From Chthoniobacterales bacterium (GTDB lineage Bacteria > Verrucomicrobiota > Verrucomicrobiia > Chthoniobacterales > UBA6821), in contig JAIEQF010000008.1 of assembly GCA_019747895.1 (NCBI GenBank), forward strand, positions 1 to 64,000: DNA of 64,000 nucleotides, in the 5' to 3' direction. The notes beneath the pieces are model-generated. The model saw only the letters and a program-made list of their open reading frames with translations, made no database searches and had not been told where the DNA came from. The position numbers and the translations under genes are program-made. Shown here one piece after another: positions 33,388-41,567 of this stretch (positions within the stretch are counted from its first letter, which is position 1; each line of letters starts with the position of its first letter).

Positions 33388-33430
33388 ATACAATTTTAGC
33401 AATTGTGCCGCGCATTTAATAAGAATTAGG

Positions 33431-33690
33431 TCACTCTTGTCCAAAATAAATTTAAAAAGATTGATTTCTCTTTTGATGAAATCCGATAGCAGCTAGGAAT
33501 AGTCTTGGTTGAGCGCTGCTTCGCAGCTGGTGAAGGGTTGAGAGGTTGAAAGGAGGCTCAAAGTCATGTGACTCTCGTTTTACAAAAGAAGTCCTTTCAA
33601 CCCCTCAACTTTTCAACCTGGAGCAGGACTTTCTGGATAGTTGTTGGGTTTCTATTTTCAAATTTAATTTCTTATTCTGGACAGCAATGG
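33431..33690. mobile_element. Element B copy 2 (uninterrupted, 7-bp target duplication)
   Basis: Begins TCACTCTTGTCCAAAATA and ends TATTCTGGACAGCAATGG, with related inverted ends (TTGTCC/GGACAG). AATTAGG flanks it directly on both sides, a probable 7-bp target duplication. Inner arms GGTTGAGAGGTTGAAAGG and CCTTTCAACCCCTCAAC pair. It is the uninterrupted relative of 9732-10162 and preserves the MITE's empty TA site near 33488. It has no coding capacity. The rest of the gap (33691-33834) is AT-rich with nothing recognised. Confidence 0.85.
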
Positions 33691-33834
33691 AATTAGGTCT
33701 TGAAATGACGAGAAGAAAAAATGTTTATAGATTTATAGGTTTAAATTTTCTTCTTTTATTTATAAACCTGTAAACTAGTAAACTTTCTTCGAAATCAAAT
33801 TCCATTTTCTTTTTTTACAGAATCTCCTAAACAG

Positions 33835-34293
33835 TTAAAAGTCTTTCACCGAAGCGGAAGATTTGCGTTTTAAGATAAAGGAGAGGGGAGAAACCACATC
33901 ATTCGTGGTATCTATTTTTTTCTTCAGGTCAAACGTGACTGGTTCAATCCGTTCCTCCAAGAAAGAAGAATAATTTAAAGGCGTTTCTAAATGTTCCGAA
34001 AAAAGAGGCGAGGCATTCATTCCTCGCTGATTATTTAACCTAGGAGAGCGCAAGATTAAGACGCTCAGAAAAACAGCAATGGCTGTGACACTGGCATAGG
34101 CTACTACTGGAAGGCGAAAATGAGAAAAAAAGGTTGCCAATTGATCTTCCATTTTTTCAAAAAAAGAGGGTTGCATCGCGATAAGAGATTGTCGTCGATG
34201 AAATTCATCGATGAAACGCTCCACAGCATCTGCTGAAGGTAACTCGCAGGGGCTAGCAGCTCGTATTAAATTTTGAAGTGCTTGGTCATCCAT
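33835..34293 (-). CDS. Probable membrane anti-sigma factor partner of the adjacent ECF sigma
   Basis: The 152-residue protein has a soluble N-terminal part (1-75), one hydrophobic segment (VVAYASVTAIAVFLSVLIL, about 81-99) and a C-terminal part outside. Its start lies 31 bp after the sigma-factor stop, the typical place for a regulator of an ECF sigma. The N-terminus lacks a clear zinc-binding HxxxCxxC motif, so assignment rests on topology and position. Confidence 0.6.
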   Translation of the reverse strand: MDDQALQNLIRAASPCELPSADAVERFIDEFHRRQSLIAMQPSFFEKMEDQLATFFSHFRLPVVAYASVTAIAVFLSVLILRSPRLNNQRGMNASPLFSEHLETPLNYSSFLEERIEPVTFDLKKKIDTTNDVVSPLSFILKRKSSASVKDF

Positions 34294-34324
34294 AATGTTG
34301 ACAAAATAGTAGTGTTGCTTGGTT

Positions 34325-34915
34325 TTATTTTACATTAAATTCTTGCAGAGAGGTTTTCAACTGCTGGTGGGCATAAAAAAGTCGCGACCGAACTGTTCCT
34401 TCTGTCGTTTTAAGAATCTTAGCAATTTCAGATTGAGAAATTCCTTGAATATCAAAAAGAGTCACAACAGCACGATGCTGGCCTGAAAGCTGATCCATTG
34501 CTACCGTCAACTTTTTTTGAAACTCCTGCATGTTGATTAAATGCCGAGGGTCTTTTTTGTTGGCCTCAGCAAGAAAATCAGGATCGTTTTCCAAGTGCTC
34601 TTCGGTATTATCAAGGCTTGAATGTTGTCGTCGATTTCTTTTTTTAAGAAAATTAAGAGTCATGTTGACTGCAATACGATGGATCCAAGTATAAAAACTG
34701 GACTCTCCCTTGAAGGTGGCAATGACCTGGAAGGTTTTTGAAAAGACATCTTGGAGCAAATCATTCGTATCTTCATGATTAGAAGTCATGTGATAAATTA
34801 AGCCATAAAGTCGGCCATGATACTTTCGAATCAAATCATCAAAAGCAGAAGAGTCGCCTTTTTTTGTTTTGGCGACGAGATCGTTATCAGAAACCTCTTC
34901 TTCTAGTGATGACAT
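34325..34915 (-). CDS. ECF-type RNA polymerase sigma factor
   Basis: The 196-residue protein has sigma region 2 at about 20-90 (YHGRLYGLIYHMTSNHEDTN, LLQDVF.KTF) and region 4 at about 130-185, with the helix-turn-helix ISQSEIAKILKTTEGTVRSR. No region 3 or 1 is present, as in ECF sigma factors. It probably directs an extracytoplasmic stress response; the neighbouring large secreted protein at 34984 is a candidate target. The target promoter cannot be deduced from one locus. Confidence 0.9.
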   Translation of the reverse strand: MSSLEEEVSDNDLVAKTKKGDSSAFDDLIRKYHGRLYGLIYHMTSNHEDTNDLLQDVFSKTFQVIATFKGESSFYTWIHRIAVNMTLNFLKKRNRRQHSSLDNTEEHLENDPDFLAEANKKDPRHLINMQEFQKKLTVAMDQLSGQHRAVVTLFDIQGISQSEIAKILKTTEGTVRSRLFYAHQQLKTSLQEFNVK

Positions 34916-34983
34916 TGAGTTAAACTCTACTTTGTTTTTCTCTGAAGGGAAAACATTTTTTTACTCAGTCACGACAATGAGAG

Positions 34984-36969
34984 TCATGACAGATCATCAA
35001 CAATATCTTCCAGGTTTCTTGATGGAACTTGAATGCCTGCTGCTTGGGCTTGTTGGTCTGCTTGATCAAGAATAGTATGTGCGTCCTTAAGAAAAGATAG
35101 TCCGTCACTATGCACTCTTTGCGGTTCTGAAAAATCTTCCGCTGCTTCATAAAGAAGATGACAGGCATGCTTATACTGACTTGCTAGTTCTTGATTTCCC
35201 GCTTGCTCAGCAGCTTTAATGCTGTCGATAACTAGAAGAGCTTCTTTAGCTGTACAAGCAGTCTGATAAAAAAAATGTCCATAATAATTTAGGACCTGGC
35301 CCCTTATGCATCCATCCGGGAATATCCTCCTGTAGCTCTCCGCTATTGTTTTCAAAAAATAAGCTTTCGTAGGATAATATAGAGGATCGTTATTTAAGGC
35401 TTGATTGCTTTCTAATAAATATCCTTCTTGCTCAGGAGTTGATTTCGAAAACTTGCTAAGAGCTTCCTCATAATAAGTGGATGATAAGCTAAGAAGTTTG
35501 TGGGTGTTGAGCTGAGGTCTATAAAAGTCAAAAGAAACGTCATCAGGAAAATCCCATTCTTCTTTAAAAGGTGTCTCTATTATAATAGCAGGTTTGCTTT
35601 CTACACCCTGTTTTACCCTGATCAGGGCAGCACGACATTGATTTTCTAGAGGATCTCTTCTGTCATTAGTCAATTCGATCTGGGATAAAAAATTTAAAAC
35701 AGAGTGTTGAAGATTTATGCGGGGGAAAGGAGAAAAGTTACTAGCAACATTCATAGTAAAACGTGCGGCTTGCTCCAAAACAGCTTGCTTCTTAGGATCT
35801 GTAACTTGTTGAGCTTGATGGCGAAGCATTCGAGGAAAAAGACGAGCGCTTTGTCGCAGAGCATCCAATCTTGCCATTTTTGCTTCTCTTTGCTTTTGGA
35901 AAAATTCCGGAGTGCCTATTTCATATTTCTTTTGATCAAGAAGGCTTTTGGCATAATCACGATTTGCTTTTAAAAGATCATCAAACTGAGCTCGCTCTCC
36001 TTGAGGTAAAAAAGATAATTTTCCAATCACCCCATCAAGGATTCTGGCATTTTGTTCAAGATGCTCCAAGGTATTGTTAACGGCATCTATGGCCCTGAAC
36101 TTATCAAGATAAGGATTGAAGCCTTGCTTTGTCACCGTAGGTGGTTGATCCACAAATTGGAGATACTGCGTACGATAAGATTCAGCAGCCTCTTGTAATT
36201 CAAGGATAACTTTTTTTCCCTTTTCTTCCAAATCTTGGTAACTCGAAGAAGGACTGCTTTCGACTTCAGAGGTAATAGTAGTTTTTTTTGTTAAAAAGCC
36301 TGCTATTAATTTAAATAGTTCTGGACCCTTGAGCTTGTTTAATAAATTTTCACAAAAGCGCGTTTTCTCTTTGTTTAGTTGCTTTGCTAATTCAAGATCT
36401 CTCTCTTCTAATTTATTTTCTAATTGAAGAGCCTGCTTGCAAAATGTCCTGAGTGCACTTTCAGTAGGTTTAGAAGATAAGCCAAACCATGTTGATTCAA
36501 GAGGAAACCATTTTTCAAGGGTGGCCTCAACATCAATGAGTGGGGGCTTTCCATCATAACAGGAAGCACGATGGGTACTAATAAATCCGTGTAAAGATGC
36601 TTCTAACGCTCCATCGATGTTTCTGATCTTATCAAGAAGTGCATCATGTTGTCTTGCTGCGCTTGTTATGAGGAAGTTCTCTTTTGAAAAAAGATCAGTA
36701 ACAGCCATAAAAGGTCGTAAGGATTGATTTCCTTCAGAAGGATTTTCATGTCCACCTTCTTTTATAGAAGCGATGCTGTCGCCTCGGGGATTACCATCAG
36801 GATTGGCTTCCTTGGGCCCTGGCTCTGTAATCTCTCTTTGTCTTTGACTATCTGCCGCACCAGAGGAATATTTTTCTTCAGAGGATGGCTCTTTTTCTTC
36901 AATAGGCCACGCAACAAGGCCATGAAGGGTTAAAATAAAAGTGATTAAGGTAATCGAAAAAGACTTCAT
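34984..36969 (-). CDS. Large secreted helical protein of unknown function
   Basis: Not recognised. A signal peptide (KSFSITLITFILTLHGLVAW) precedes 640 residues with a polar, Glu/Gly/Ser-rich start (IEEKEPSSEEKYSSGAADSQ) and then helices rich in Lys, Glu, Leu and Gln. No membrane segment or catalytic motif is visible. The C-terminal 120 residues contain pairs of helices of TPR-like spacing (KAYFLKTIAESYRRIFP, AKEALLVIDSIKAAEQAGN), which hints at a repeat fold. It is the third such secreted protein of 600-800 residues in this window, with no detectable sequence similarity to the others by eye. Confidence 0.7.
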   Translation of the reverse strand: MKSFSITLITFILTLHGLVAWPIEEKEPSSEEKYSSGAADSQRQREITEPGPKEANPDGNPRGDSIASIKEGGHENPSEGNQSLRPFMAVTDLFSKENFLITSAARQHDALLDKIRNIDGALEASLHGFISTHRASCYDGKPPLIDVEATLEKWFPLESTWFGLSSKPTESALRTFCKQALQLENKLEERDLELAKQLNKEKTRFCENLLNKLKGPELFKLIAGFLTKKTTITSEVESSPSSSYQDLEEKGKKVILELQEAAESYRTQYLQFVDQPPTVTKQGFNPYLDKFRAIDAVNNTLEHLEQNARILDGVIGKLSFLPQGERAQFDDLLKANRDYAKSLLDQKKYEIGTPEFFQKQREAKMARLDALRQSARLFPRMLRHQAQQVTDPKKQAVLEQAARFTMNVASNFSPFPRINLQHSVLNFLSQIELTNDRRDPLENQCRAALIRVKQGVESKPAIIIETPFKEEWDFPDDVSFDFYRPQLNTHKLLSLSSTYYEEALSKFSKSTPEQEGYLLESNQALNNDPLYYPTKAYFLKTIAESYRRIFPDGCIRGQVLNYYGHFFYQTACTAKEALLVIDSIKAAEQAGNQELASQYKHACHLLYEAAEDFSEPQRVHSDGLSFLKDAHTILDQADQQAQAAGIQVPSRNLEDIVDDLS

Positions 36970-37032
36970 GCCATGTTTGGGGTGGAGGGGACAAGAAATT
37001 ATAATGCAACAATTTTATGAGTCAAAATCTAT

Positions 37033-37941
37033 TTAGACTTCAGAAACTAAAACCGGCAATCTTTGCTTTTCAATGCTAAACTTGATCGGTAAGTGAGAAA
37101 CCATTTCTCCATCTAATTCAAAGGGGATTTGAAAACGAGGGTCTTGAGAAATGATGGCAAGTTCTTTAGTTTTGAAGTATTGGACCGTGCGAAGAGATCT
37201 TGGCTGGCCTACGAGTAGGGCAGGAAGGTTGCCGAGTAATTCCCAAAAGTGGTGGTGCTTAAAAAGTAAAACATGGAGATGCCCATCATCGAGAGCAGCC
37301 TCTGGAAAAAAAGGAAAAGCTCCTCCGTAAAATTTTCCATTTCCTAGGAGAATTGAAGTCCCTTTCTTCTCACCATTCTCCTCACAACGCAACAAAAGAG
37401 TCGGTTGTTTTTTTAAAAGCACTTTTAAGAAAGAAAAGAAATAGCTCACTGGTCCAAAAGCCATTTTAAATGCGCTACTTGTTTCCTCAAGAACCTCTGC
37501 ATCTAAGCCGATACCTGCTAGCTGAACAAAGAAGCGTTGTTGCTGCGTTTCAAGGTAAGTGGCACAGGCAAGGTCCACATGGCGAGAACGATTTTCCAAA
37601 ATTACTTCCCAAGCTGCTTCAAGAGAATCGAGTGGGAGTTTTAATTCGGAAGCAAAAACATTCATCGTGCCGAGAGGCAAAACCCCAAGTGTAACGGCCT
37701 GATCGGCAGGAGAGCTCGAAACAATCCCATTCACGACCTCATTGATCAAACCATCGCCACCAGCAGCAACAATTTTTTTGTATCCTTGGGCAATAGCCTC
37801 TCGAGCTAATTCCTCAGCCTCTCTTGGCCGCGTGGTAAACCTGACAACGGGATTACCAGGAAGCTCCTGCAGCACCTCTACAAAATTCCCAGCACGACCA
37901 CTTCGCGCAGCTGGATTGAGAATGACAAAAGGAGAGTCCAT
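37033..37941 (-). CDS. Diacylglycerol/lipid kinase family protein
   Basis: DAGK-catalytic (YegS/DgkB-like) fold: FVILNPAARSGRAG at the N-terminus, the phosphate-binding loop AAGGDGLINEVVNGI (usually GGDGT) and LGVLPLGTMNVFASEL. The C-terminal beta-sandwich is complete and ends near ILVSEV. The ATG at 37941 gives 302 residues; a start at 37995 would add 18 residues encoded by the end of element B. The enzyme would phosphorylate a lipid such as diacylglycerol; the precise lipid is not predictable. Confidence 0.87.
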   Translation of the reverse strand: MDSPFVILNPAARSGRAGNFVEVLQELPGNPVVRFTTRPREAEELAREAIAQGYKKIVAAGGDGLINEVVNGIVSSSPADQAVTLGVLPLGTMNVFASELKLPLDSLEAAWEVILENRSRHVDLACATYLETQQQRFFVQLAGIGLDAEVLEETSSAFKMAFGPVSYFFSFLKVLLKKQPTLLLRCEENGEKKGTSILLGNGKFYGGAFPFFPEAALDDGHLHVLLFKHHHFWELLGNLPALLVGQPRSLRTVQYFKTKELAIISQDPRFQIPFELDGEMVSHLPIKFSIEKQRLPVLVSEV

Positions 37942-37969
37942 GGTGGAAGAAGTAAAGGGTGAAGAGTAA

Positions 37970-38151
37970 TCACTCTTGTCCAAAATAGAAATCAATAACA
38001 GAAATAAGAGGACTCAATTTGCTTTGTAGACCTACTTTGGTTGAAACGTTGAAGAGACCGCAATACGAGGTCTGTTCAACATTTCAACTCTGTTAGCAGC
38101 AATAAAAAGTATTCTTATTTCAAATTAAACAATCGTTTTGGACAGCAGTGA
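37970..38151. mobile_element. Element B copy 3 (diverged interior)
   Basis: Begins TCACTCTTGTCCAAAATAGA and ends CGTTTTGGACAGCAGTGA, the same ends as at 33431-33690. The interior is different: GGTTGAAACGTTGAAGAGAC and GTCTGTTCAACATTTCAAC form another hairpin. So the ends are conserved while the inner fold-back is replaced. Its left end overlaps the upstream part of the lipid-kinase frame. Confidence 0.8.
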
Positions 38152-38296
38152 TGAGTAATGGGTAATGAGTAGCTGGCGCAAACGACAAAATGCTACTTTA
38201 AGTTTGTTTTTAAAAAATAAAACCTAGCAAATAAGAATTTCTGAAAACTGATTATCGTTCGATCTAAAAAATGCTCATTACTCATTAGTCATTACT
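38151..38296. repeat. Fold-back repeat of GAGTAATG words
   Basis: ATGAGTAATGGGTAATGAGT at the left (38151-38171) and ATGCTCATTACTCATTAGTC plus ATTACT at the right (38271-38296) are inverted degenerate word arrays. With element B copy 3 they explain most of the gap upstream of the AsmA-like gene; 38297-38388 shows nothing further. Confidence 0.7.
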
Positions 38297-38388
38297 TTGT
38301 TCTACAGTTGCTTCGGATTCCCAAGAAAATAATCTCTTCATTTTAAAAACGATTCACTTTTAAAAAGAGTCAAGGTAGAGTTTTTTTT

Positions 38389-39465
38389 GTGCCTATTCCA
38401 AAAAAAATCCTACTTATCTTAGCAATCGTTATTGTTGCTCTTGCGGGAGTCACACTATCGATCAATCTCATCATTCAATCTGCGACGGTGCAAGAGCAGT
38501 TTCATCAAACAGCTCAAAAAATAGTGGGCGTGCCGATCACGATGGGGAGACTCTCCTTCAATCCTTTTACAGGATTTCATCTTTCTCACGTTACGATAAC
38601 GGATGCTTCTCATCGTTCTGTTGAGGTTTCAGTACTCGATTTTATGCCAACATGGAGGTTGTTACTGTCTAAATATTGGGGGAGATCTTTAAATAATATT
38701 GAGAAGTGGGGCGGCATCTTGCGCGCTAGAAAAGTGACCTTGAACAACAGTTTTTCTTTAGAACATTTAAAAGCACACCTCAAGAAAAGAGCTGATAGTT
38801 TCTTGATTGATCCTTTTTCTAGTCAAGTCGCCGATGGAAAGCTGACGGGATCCTTTTTATTACAAGAAGGGAACGGCCTCTCTCCCTACCAACTCAATAT
38901 TCATTTCGCAGGGATCTCGCTTAAAGAATTGATGAAAGGCGTTCAATCCATCGAAGGGAAGGTTCAAGGAACTTTTTTTATGAAGGGTGTTTTGGAGAAT
39001 CTTGAAAAAAAAGAGGGTGAAGGAATGCTAGAAGTTATCGGCATGCAGTTCAAACCAGGCGGCCCTCTGGCTCAAATAGGTCAGCTCCTTGGCATCCAAG
39101 AACTGCAGCTTCTCAAATTTGATGAGGCTGTAGCCACCTATGCCGTGACGCCTCATCAATTGGTGGTCAAGTCACTCAAGTTGCATTCTAATAATTTAAT
39201 CATTCGTGGTCATGGAATAATTTCTTATGAGGGAACACTTCATTTGAGTGCTCTCTTGTTAGTGAATGCAAAATTGCAATCACGCCTTCAAGGGTTACTT
39301 CCGGTCGCCATGCTTGTTCCTTCGGGTGAAGCTGGTTTTGTTGCGCTTCCATTTGAAATCACTGGTTCTCTTGATCATCCTCACAGCACCTTGCTTGAGC
39401 ATGTGGCGCTTCCTGCCATTAACAATAATGTGCAAGGGCTCATCCAACAGATTTTTAAGTTTTAA
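38389..39465 (+). CDS. AsmA-like envelope protein
   Basis: GTG start. One N-terminal transmembrane anchor (KKILLILAIVIVALAGVTLS, about 4-25) is followed by a large beta-rich domain. The start FHQTAQKIVGVPITMGRLSF and the C-terminal layout (LKVVKSLKLHSNNLIIRGHG-like, EGTLHLSALLLVNAKL) fit AsmA/DUF748-type proteins that face the periplasm and take part in envelope or lipid homeostasis. The 358 residues are shorter than full AsmA. It is followed by rsmD one base after its stop, so the genes are co-transcribed. Similarity is judged by pattern only. Confidence 0.65.
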   Translation: MPIPKKILLILAIVIVALAGVTLSINLIIQSATVQEQFHQTAQKIVGVPITMGRLSFNPFTGFHLSHVTITDASHRSVEVSVLDFMPTWRLLLSKYWGRSLNNIEKWGGILRARKVTLNNSFSLEHLKAHLKKRADSFLIDPFSSQVADGKLTGSFLLQEGNGLSPYQLNIHFAGISLKELMKGVQSIEGKVQGTFFMKGVLENLEKKEGEGMLEVIGMQFKPGGPLAQIGQLLGIQELQLLKFDEAVATYAVTPHQLVVKSLKLHSNNLIIRGHGIISYEGTLHLSALLLVNAKLQSRLQGLLPVAMLVPSGEAGFVALPFEITGSLDHPHSTLLEHVALPAINNNVQGLIQQIFKF

Positions 39466-39466
39466 C

Positions 39467-40018
39467 ATGCGCATTATTGCAGGTACAGCCAAAGGACGAA
39501 CGCTCAAGACTCCAGCTTCGATCACACGTCCCACGATGGATCGTGTGCGAGCGGCGATTTTTTCAATGCTTGGCGACCGTGTGCCCAATGCTCGTGTGCT
39601 CGATCTTTTTGCAGGAACGGGAGCGATGGGGATTGAAGCGCTGAGCCGCGGCGCTGATTCTGTTGCTTTTGTCGATCAAGATAAAAAATCGACGGAGGTC
39701 ATTCGTCAAAATTTAGAGCTCACCAAACTACGTGGAGAGATCAAACAAGTTGATGCAATTTCTTTTTTGAAATATCAACAAGCCTGTTTTGATCTGATTT
39801 TTGCCGATCCACCTTATGCTTCTAATGCTGATTCAGACTGGATCGCTAAGTTGTTATCGACTTCAGAACTTTTGAACGCGATAGCTGAGGATGGACTTTT
39901 GATCTTAGAATGTGAAAAGCAACAATTGTTGCCAGAGTTACAACATCTAGAAAAAATTATCGATCGCACTTATGGTGTGACGCGGATTGTCATCATGCGG
40001 AGGAAAAATCTCTCATGA
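39467..40018 (+). CDS. rsmD: 16S rRNA (guanine966-N2)-methyltransferase
   Basis: SAM-dependent methylation of 16S rRNA. The ATG at 39467 starts the conserved MRIIAGTAKGRTLKTP, followed by RPTMDRVRAAIFSML, the SAM-binding VLDLFAGTGAMGIEALSRGA and the catalytic FADPPYAS. The 183 residues equal the usual size. An open frame extends 201 nt upstream into the AsmA-like gene but is not conserved. The stop overlaps the start of waaA by 4 bp (ATGA). Confidence 0.93.
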   Translation: MRIIAGTAKGRTLKTPASITRPTMDRVRAAIFSMLGDRVPNARVLDLFAGTGAMGIEALSRGADSVAFVDQDKKSTEVIRQNLELTKLRGEIKQVDAISFLKYQQACFDLIFADPPYASNADSDWIAKLLSTSELLNAIAEDGLLILECEKQQLLPELQHLEKIIDRTYGVTRIVIMRRKNLS

Positions 40019-41334
40019 AAATTTTTCAACTTTTTTACAATCTTTTTTTTCCGATTGCGTTTGTTGTCATTCTTCCAAGTTATTTGCCGCGGATGTTCAA
40101 ACGGGGAGGGTATGATAAGCAGTTTCTTCAACGATTAGGCGTCTTTGATGCCAAGACCAGCGCGCGCATTGGAACAGGTAGGATCTGGGTGCATGCGGTG
40201 AGTGTTGGAGAAATTTTAATCGCTCTCAAATTTATTCGCCGTTGGAAAGAAAAACATCCTGAAGCCCGTTTTCTGCTTTCTACCACCACAACAACAGCAT
40301 TAGCCATTGCCAATAAGCACACCTCTGATTGGTTAGAGCCTATTACCAATCCGGTTGATTTTTTCTTGATCACCAACAAACTGATTGATCGCTTTCAGCC
40401 AGCGGCACTCATCATGGTGGAGGGGGATGTTTGGCCACAGCGACTTTTTTATGGGAAGAAAAAGAAAATCCCAACAGCCATCGTCACTGCACGCCTTTCA
40501 CCTCGCTCGGAGGCACGTATGCGATTTTTTCGTTGGATTATCAAACCATTTTTTAATCAGCTTGATTTGATCACTCTTCCCTCAGCTAAGGATCAAGAAC
40601 GTTGGCTTTCGTTAGGCGTTGATCCATCACGGCTAAGCATTACAGGAAACATGAAGTATGATCAGCAGGGAGTTCCTTTAGTTGAGGTACCCAAAGATGT
40701 TGATGAGGTCTTTGGAAATCTTGGTTGGAAAAAAACAGATTCTATTTTTTTGGCAGGTAGCACGGATAACCTCGAAGAAGAAGAAATTTTGCTAAAGGCG
40801 TGGCTTGAGTTGCGGAAAAAATTTCCTGATCTGAGGCTGATCATTGCGCCACGTTATGTAGAACGTCGGCAAGAACTCGTCTCGTTTTTTACAAAACAAA
40901 ATATTTCTGTCGCTCTTCGTTCAGAAAAATCACCTCATCGTGCTGAAGTTCTGATTTTGGACACCACCGGCGAGCTCAATGCCTGGTACCTGACGGCAAC
41001 TTTCGTCTTTGTAGGAAAAAGCCTCCGCGTTGGAACTGCCCACGGGGGACACAACCCGGTAGAACCTTTGGTATTAAGACGTCCTATTTTACTGGGACCG
41101 TCGATGGAAAATTTTGAACCGTTGATTTCTGAACTGCGTGAGGTTCAAGGAGTGACTGAAGTTCGCAACGAAGAAGAAATCATTCAAATAGCAGAACGCT
41201 TTTTGCTTAATCCCCAAGAAGCAGCAGCCAGCGTGGAGCGAGGCCTTCAAGCTTTAATTGAACATCAAGGCTCGATGGATCGGACGTGTGACTTGCTGGG
41301 AAAACTACTCTTTCAAAACTCAAAAACCCTCTAG
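40015..41334 (+). CDS. waaA: 3-deoxy-D-manno-octulosonic-acid (Kdo) transferase
   Basis: GT30 family transferase adding Kdo to lipid IV-A at the cytoplasmic face of the inner membrane. An N-terminal membrane-associated segment (FQLFYNLFFPIAFVVILP) is followed by the first Rossmann half with IWVHAVSVGEILIALKFI and the second with ILDTTGELNAWYLTATFVFV and TAHGGHNPVEPLVL. Length 439 is typical. It is good evidence for a Gram-negative envelope with lipopolysaccharide. Co-transcribed with rsmD (ATGA overlap). Confidence 0.93.
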   Translation: MKIFQLFYNLFFPIAFVVILPSYLPRMFKRGGYDKQFLQRLGVFDAKTSARIGTGRIWVHAVSVGEILIALKFIRRWKEKHPEARFLLSTTTTTALAIANKHTSDWLEPITNPVDFFLITNKLIDRFQPAALIMVEGDVWPQRLFYGKKKKIPTAIVTARLSPRSEARMRFFRWIIKPFFNQLDLITLPSAKDQERWLSLGVDPSRLSITGNMKYDQQGVPLVEVPKDVDEVFGNLGWKKTDSIFLAGSTDNLEEEEILLKAWLELRKKFPDLRLIIAPRYVERRQELVSFFTKQNISVALRSEKSPHRAEVLILDTTGELNAWYLTATFVFVGKSLRVGTAHGGHNPVEPLVLRRPILLGPSMENFEPLISELREVQGVTEVRNEEEIIQIAERFLLNPQEAAASVERGLQALIEHQGSMDRTCDLLGKLLFQNSKTL

Positions 41335-41344
41335 GATGCCCTAT

Positions 41345-41390
41345 ATCGTCGTTTGTTGAGGTTGGTGCTATGAGCATAGTGCCTGAAATA
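41345..41390. repeat. Hairpin repeat shared with 9531-9580
   Basis: TCGTCGTTTGTTGAGG then GGTGCTATGAGCATAGTGCC: the last 20 bases form a hairpin with two G-T pairs. It lies 11 bp after the waaA stop codon, between the convergent waaA and glgX genes, where a terminator would be expected, but no T-run follows. The remainder to 41567 is AT-rich with nothing else recognised. Confidence 0.5.
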
Positions 41391-41567
41391 TTATTTCTAT
41401 TTTTACTTAAATTTAAATATATCAAACAAATAATAAGGGTGTTGCTATTAATGTTAGCGCATCTTTTATCAAAGATCCCTCAGTAGCCCTCTCTGTAAAA
41501 AGAGTGAAAATTCCTTAAGTTTGGTCCTAAAGGAGAACCAAAAGCAGGCTAAAAAGCGCCCTTTGCT

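Noticed and set aside
39266-39466. Longer rsmD start inside the AsmA-like gene
   Set aside because: Conserved sequence starts exactly at the ATG at 39467, and the upstream frame is a shadow of the AsmA-like coding region.
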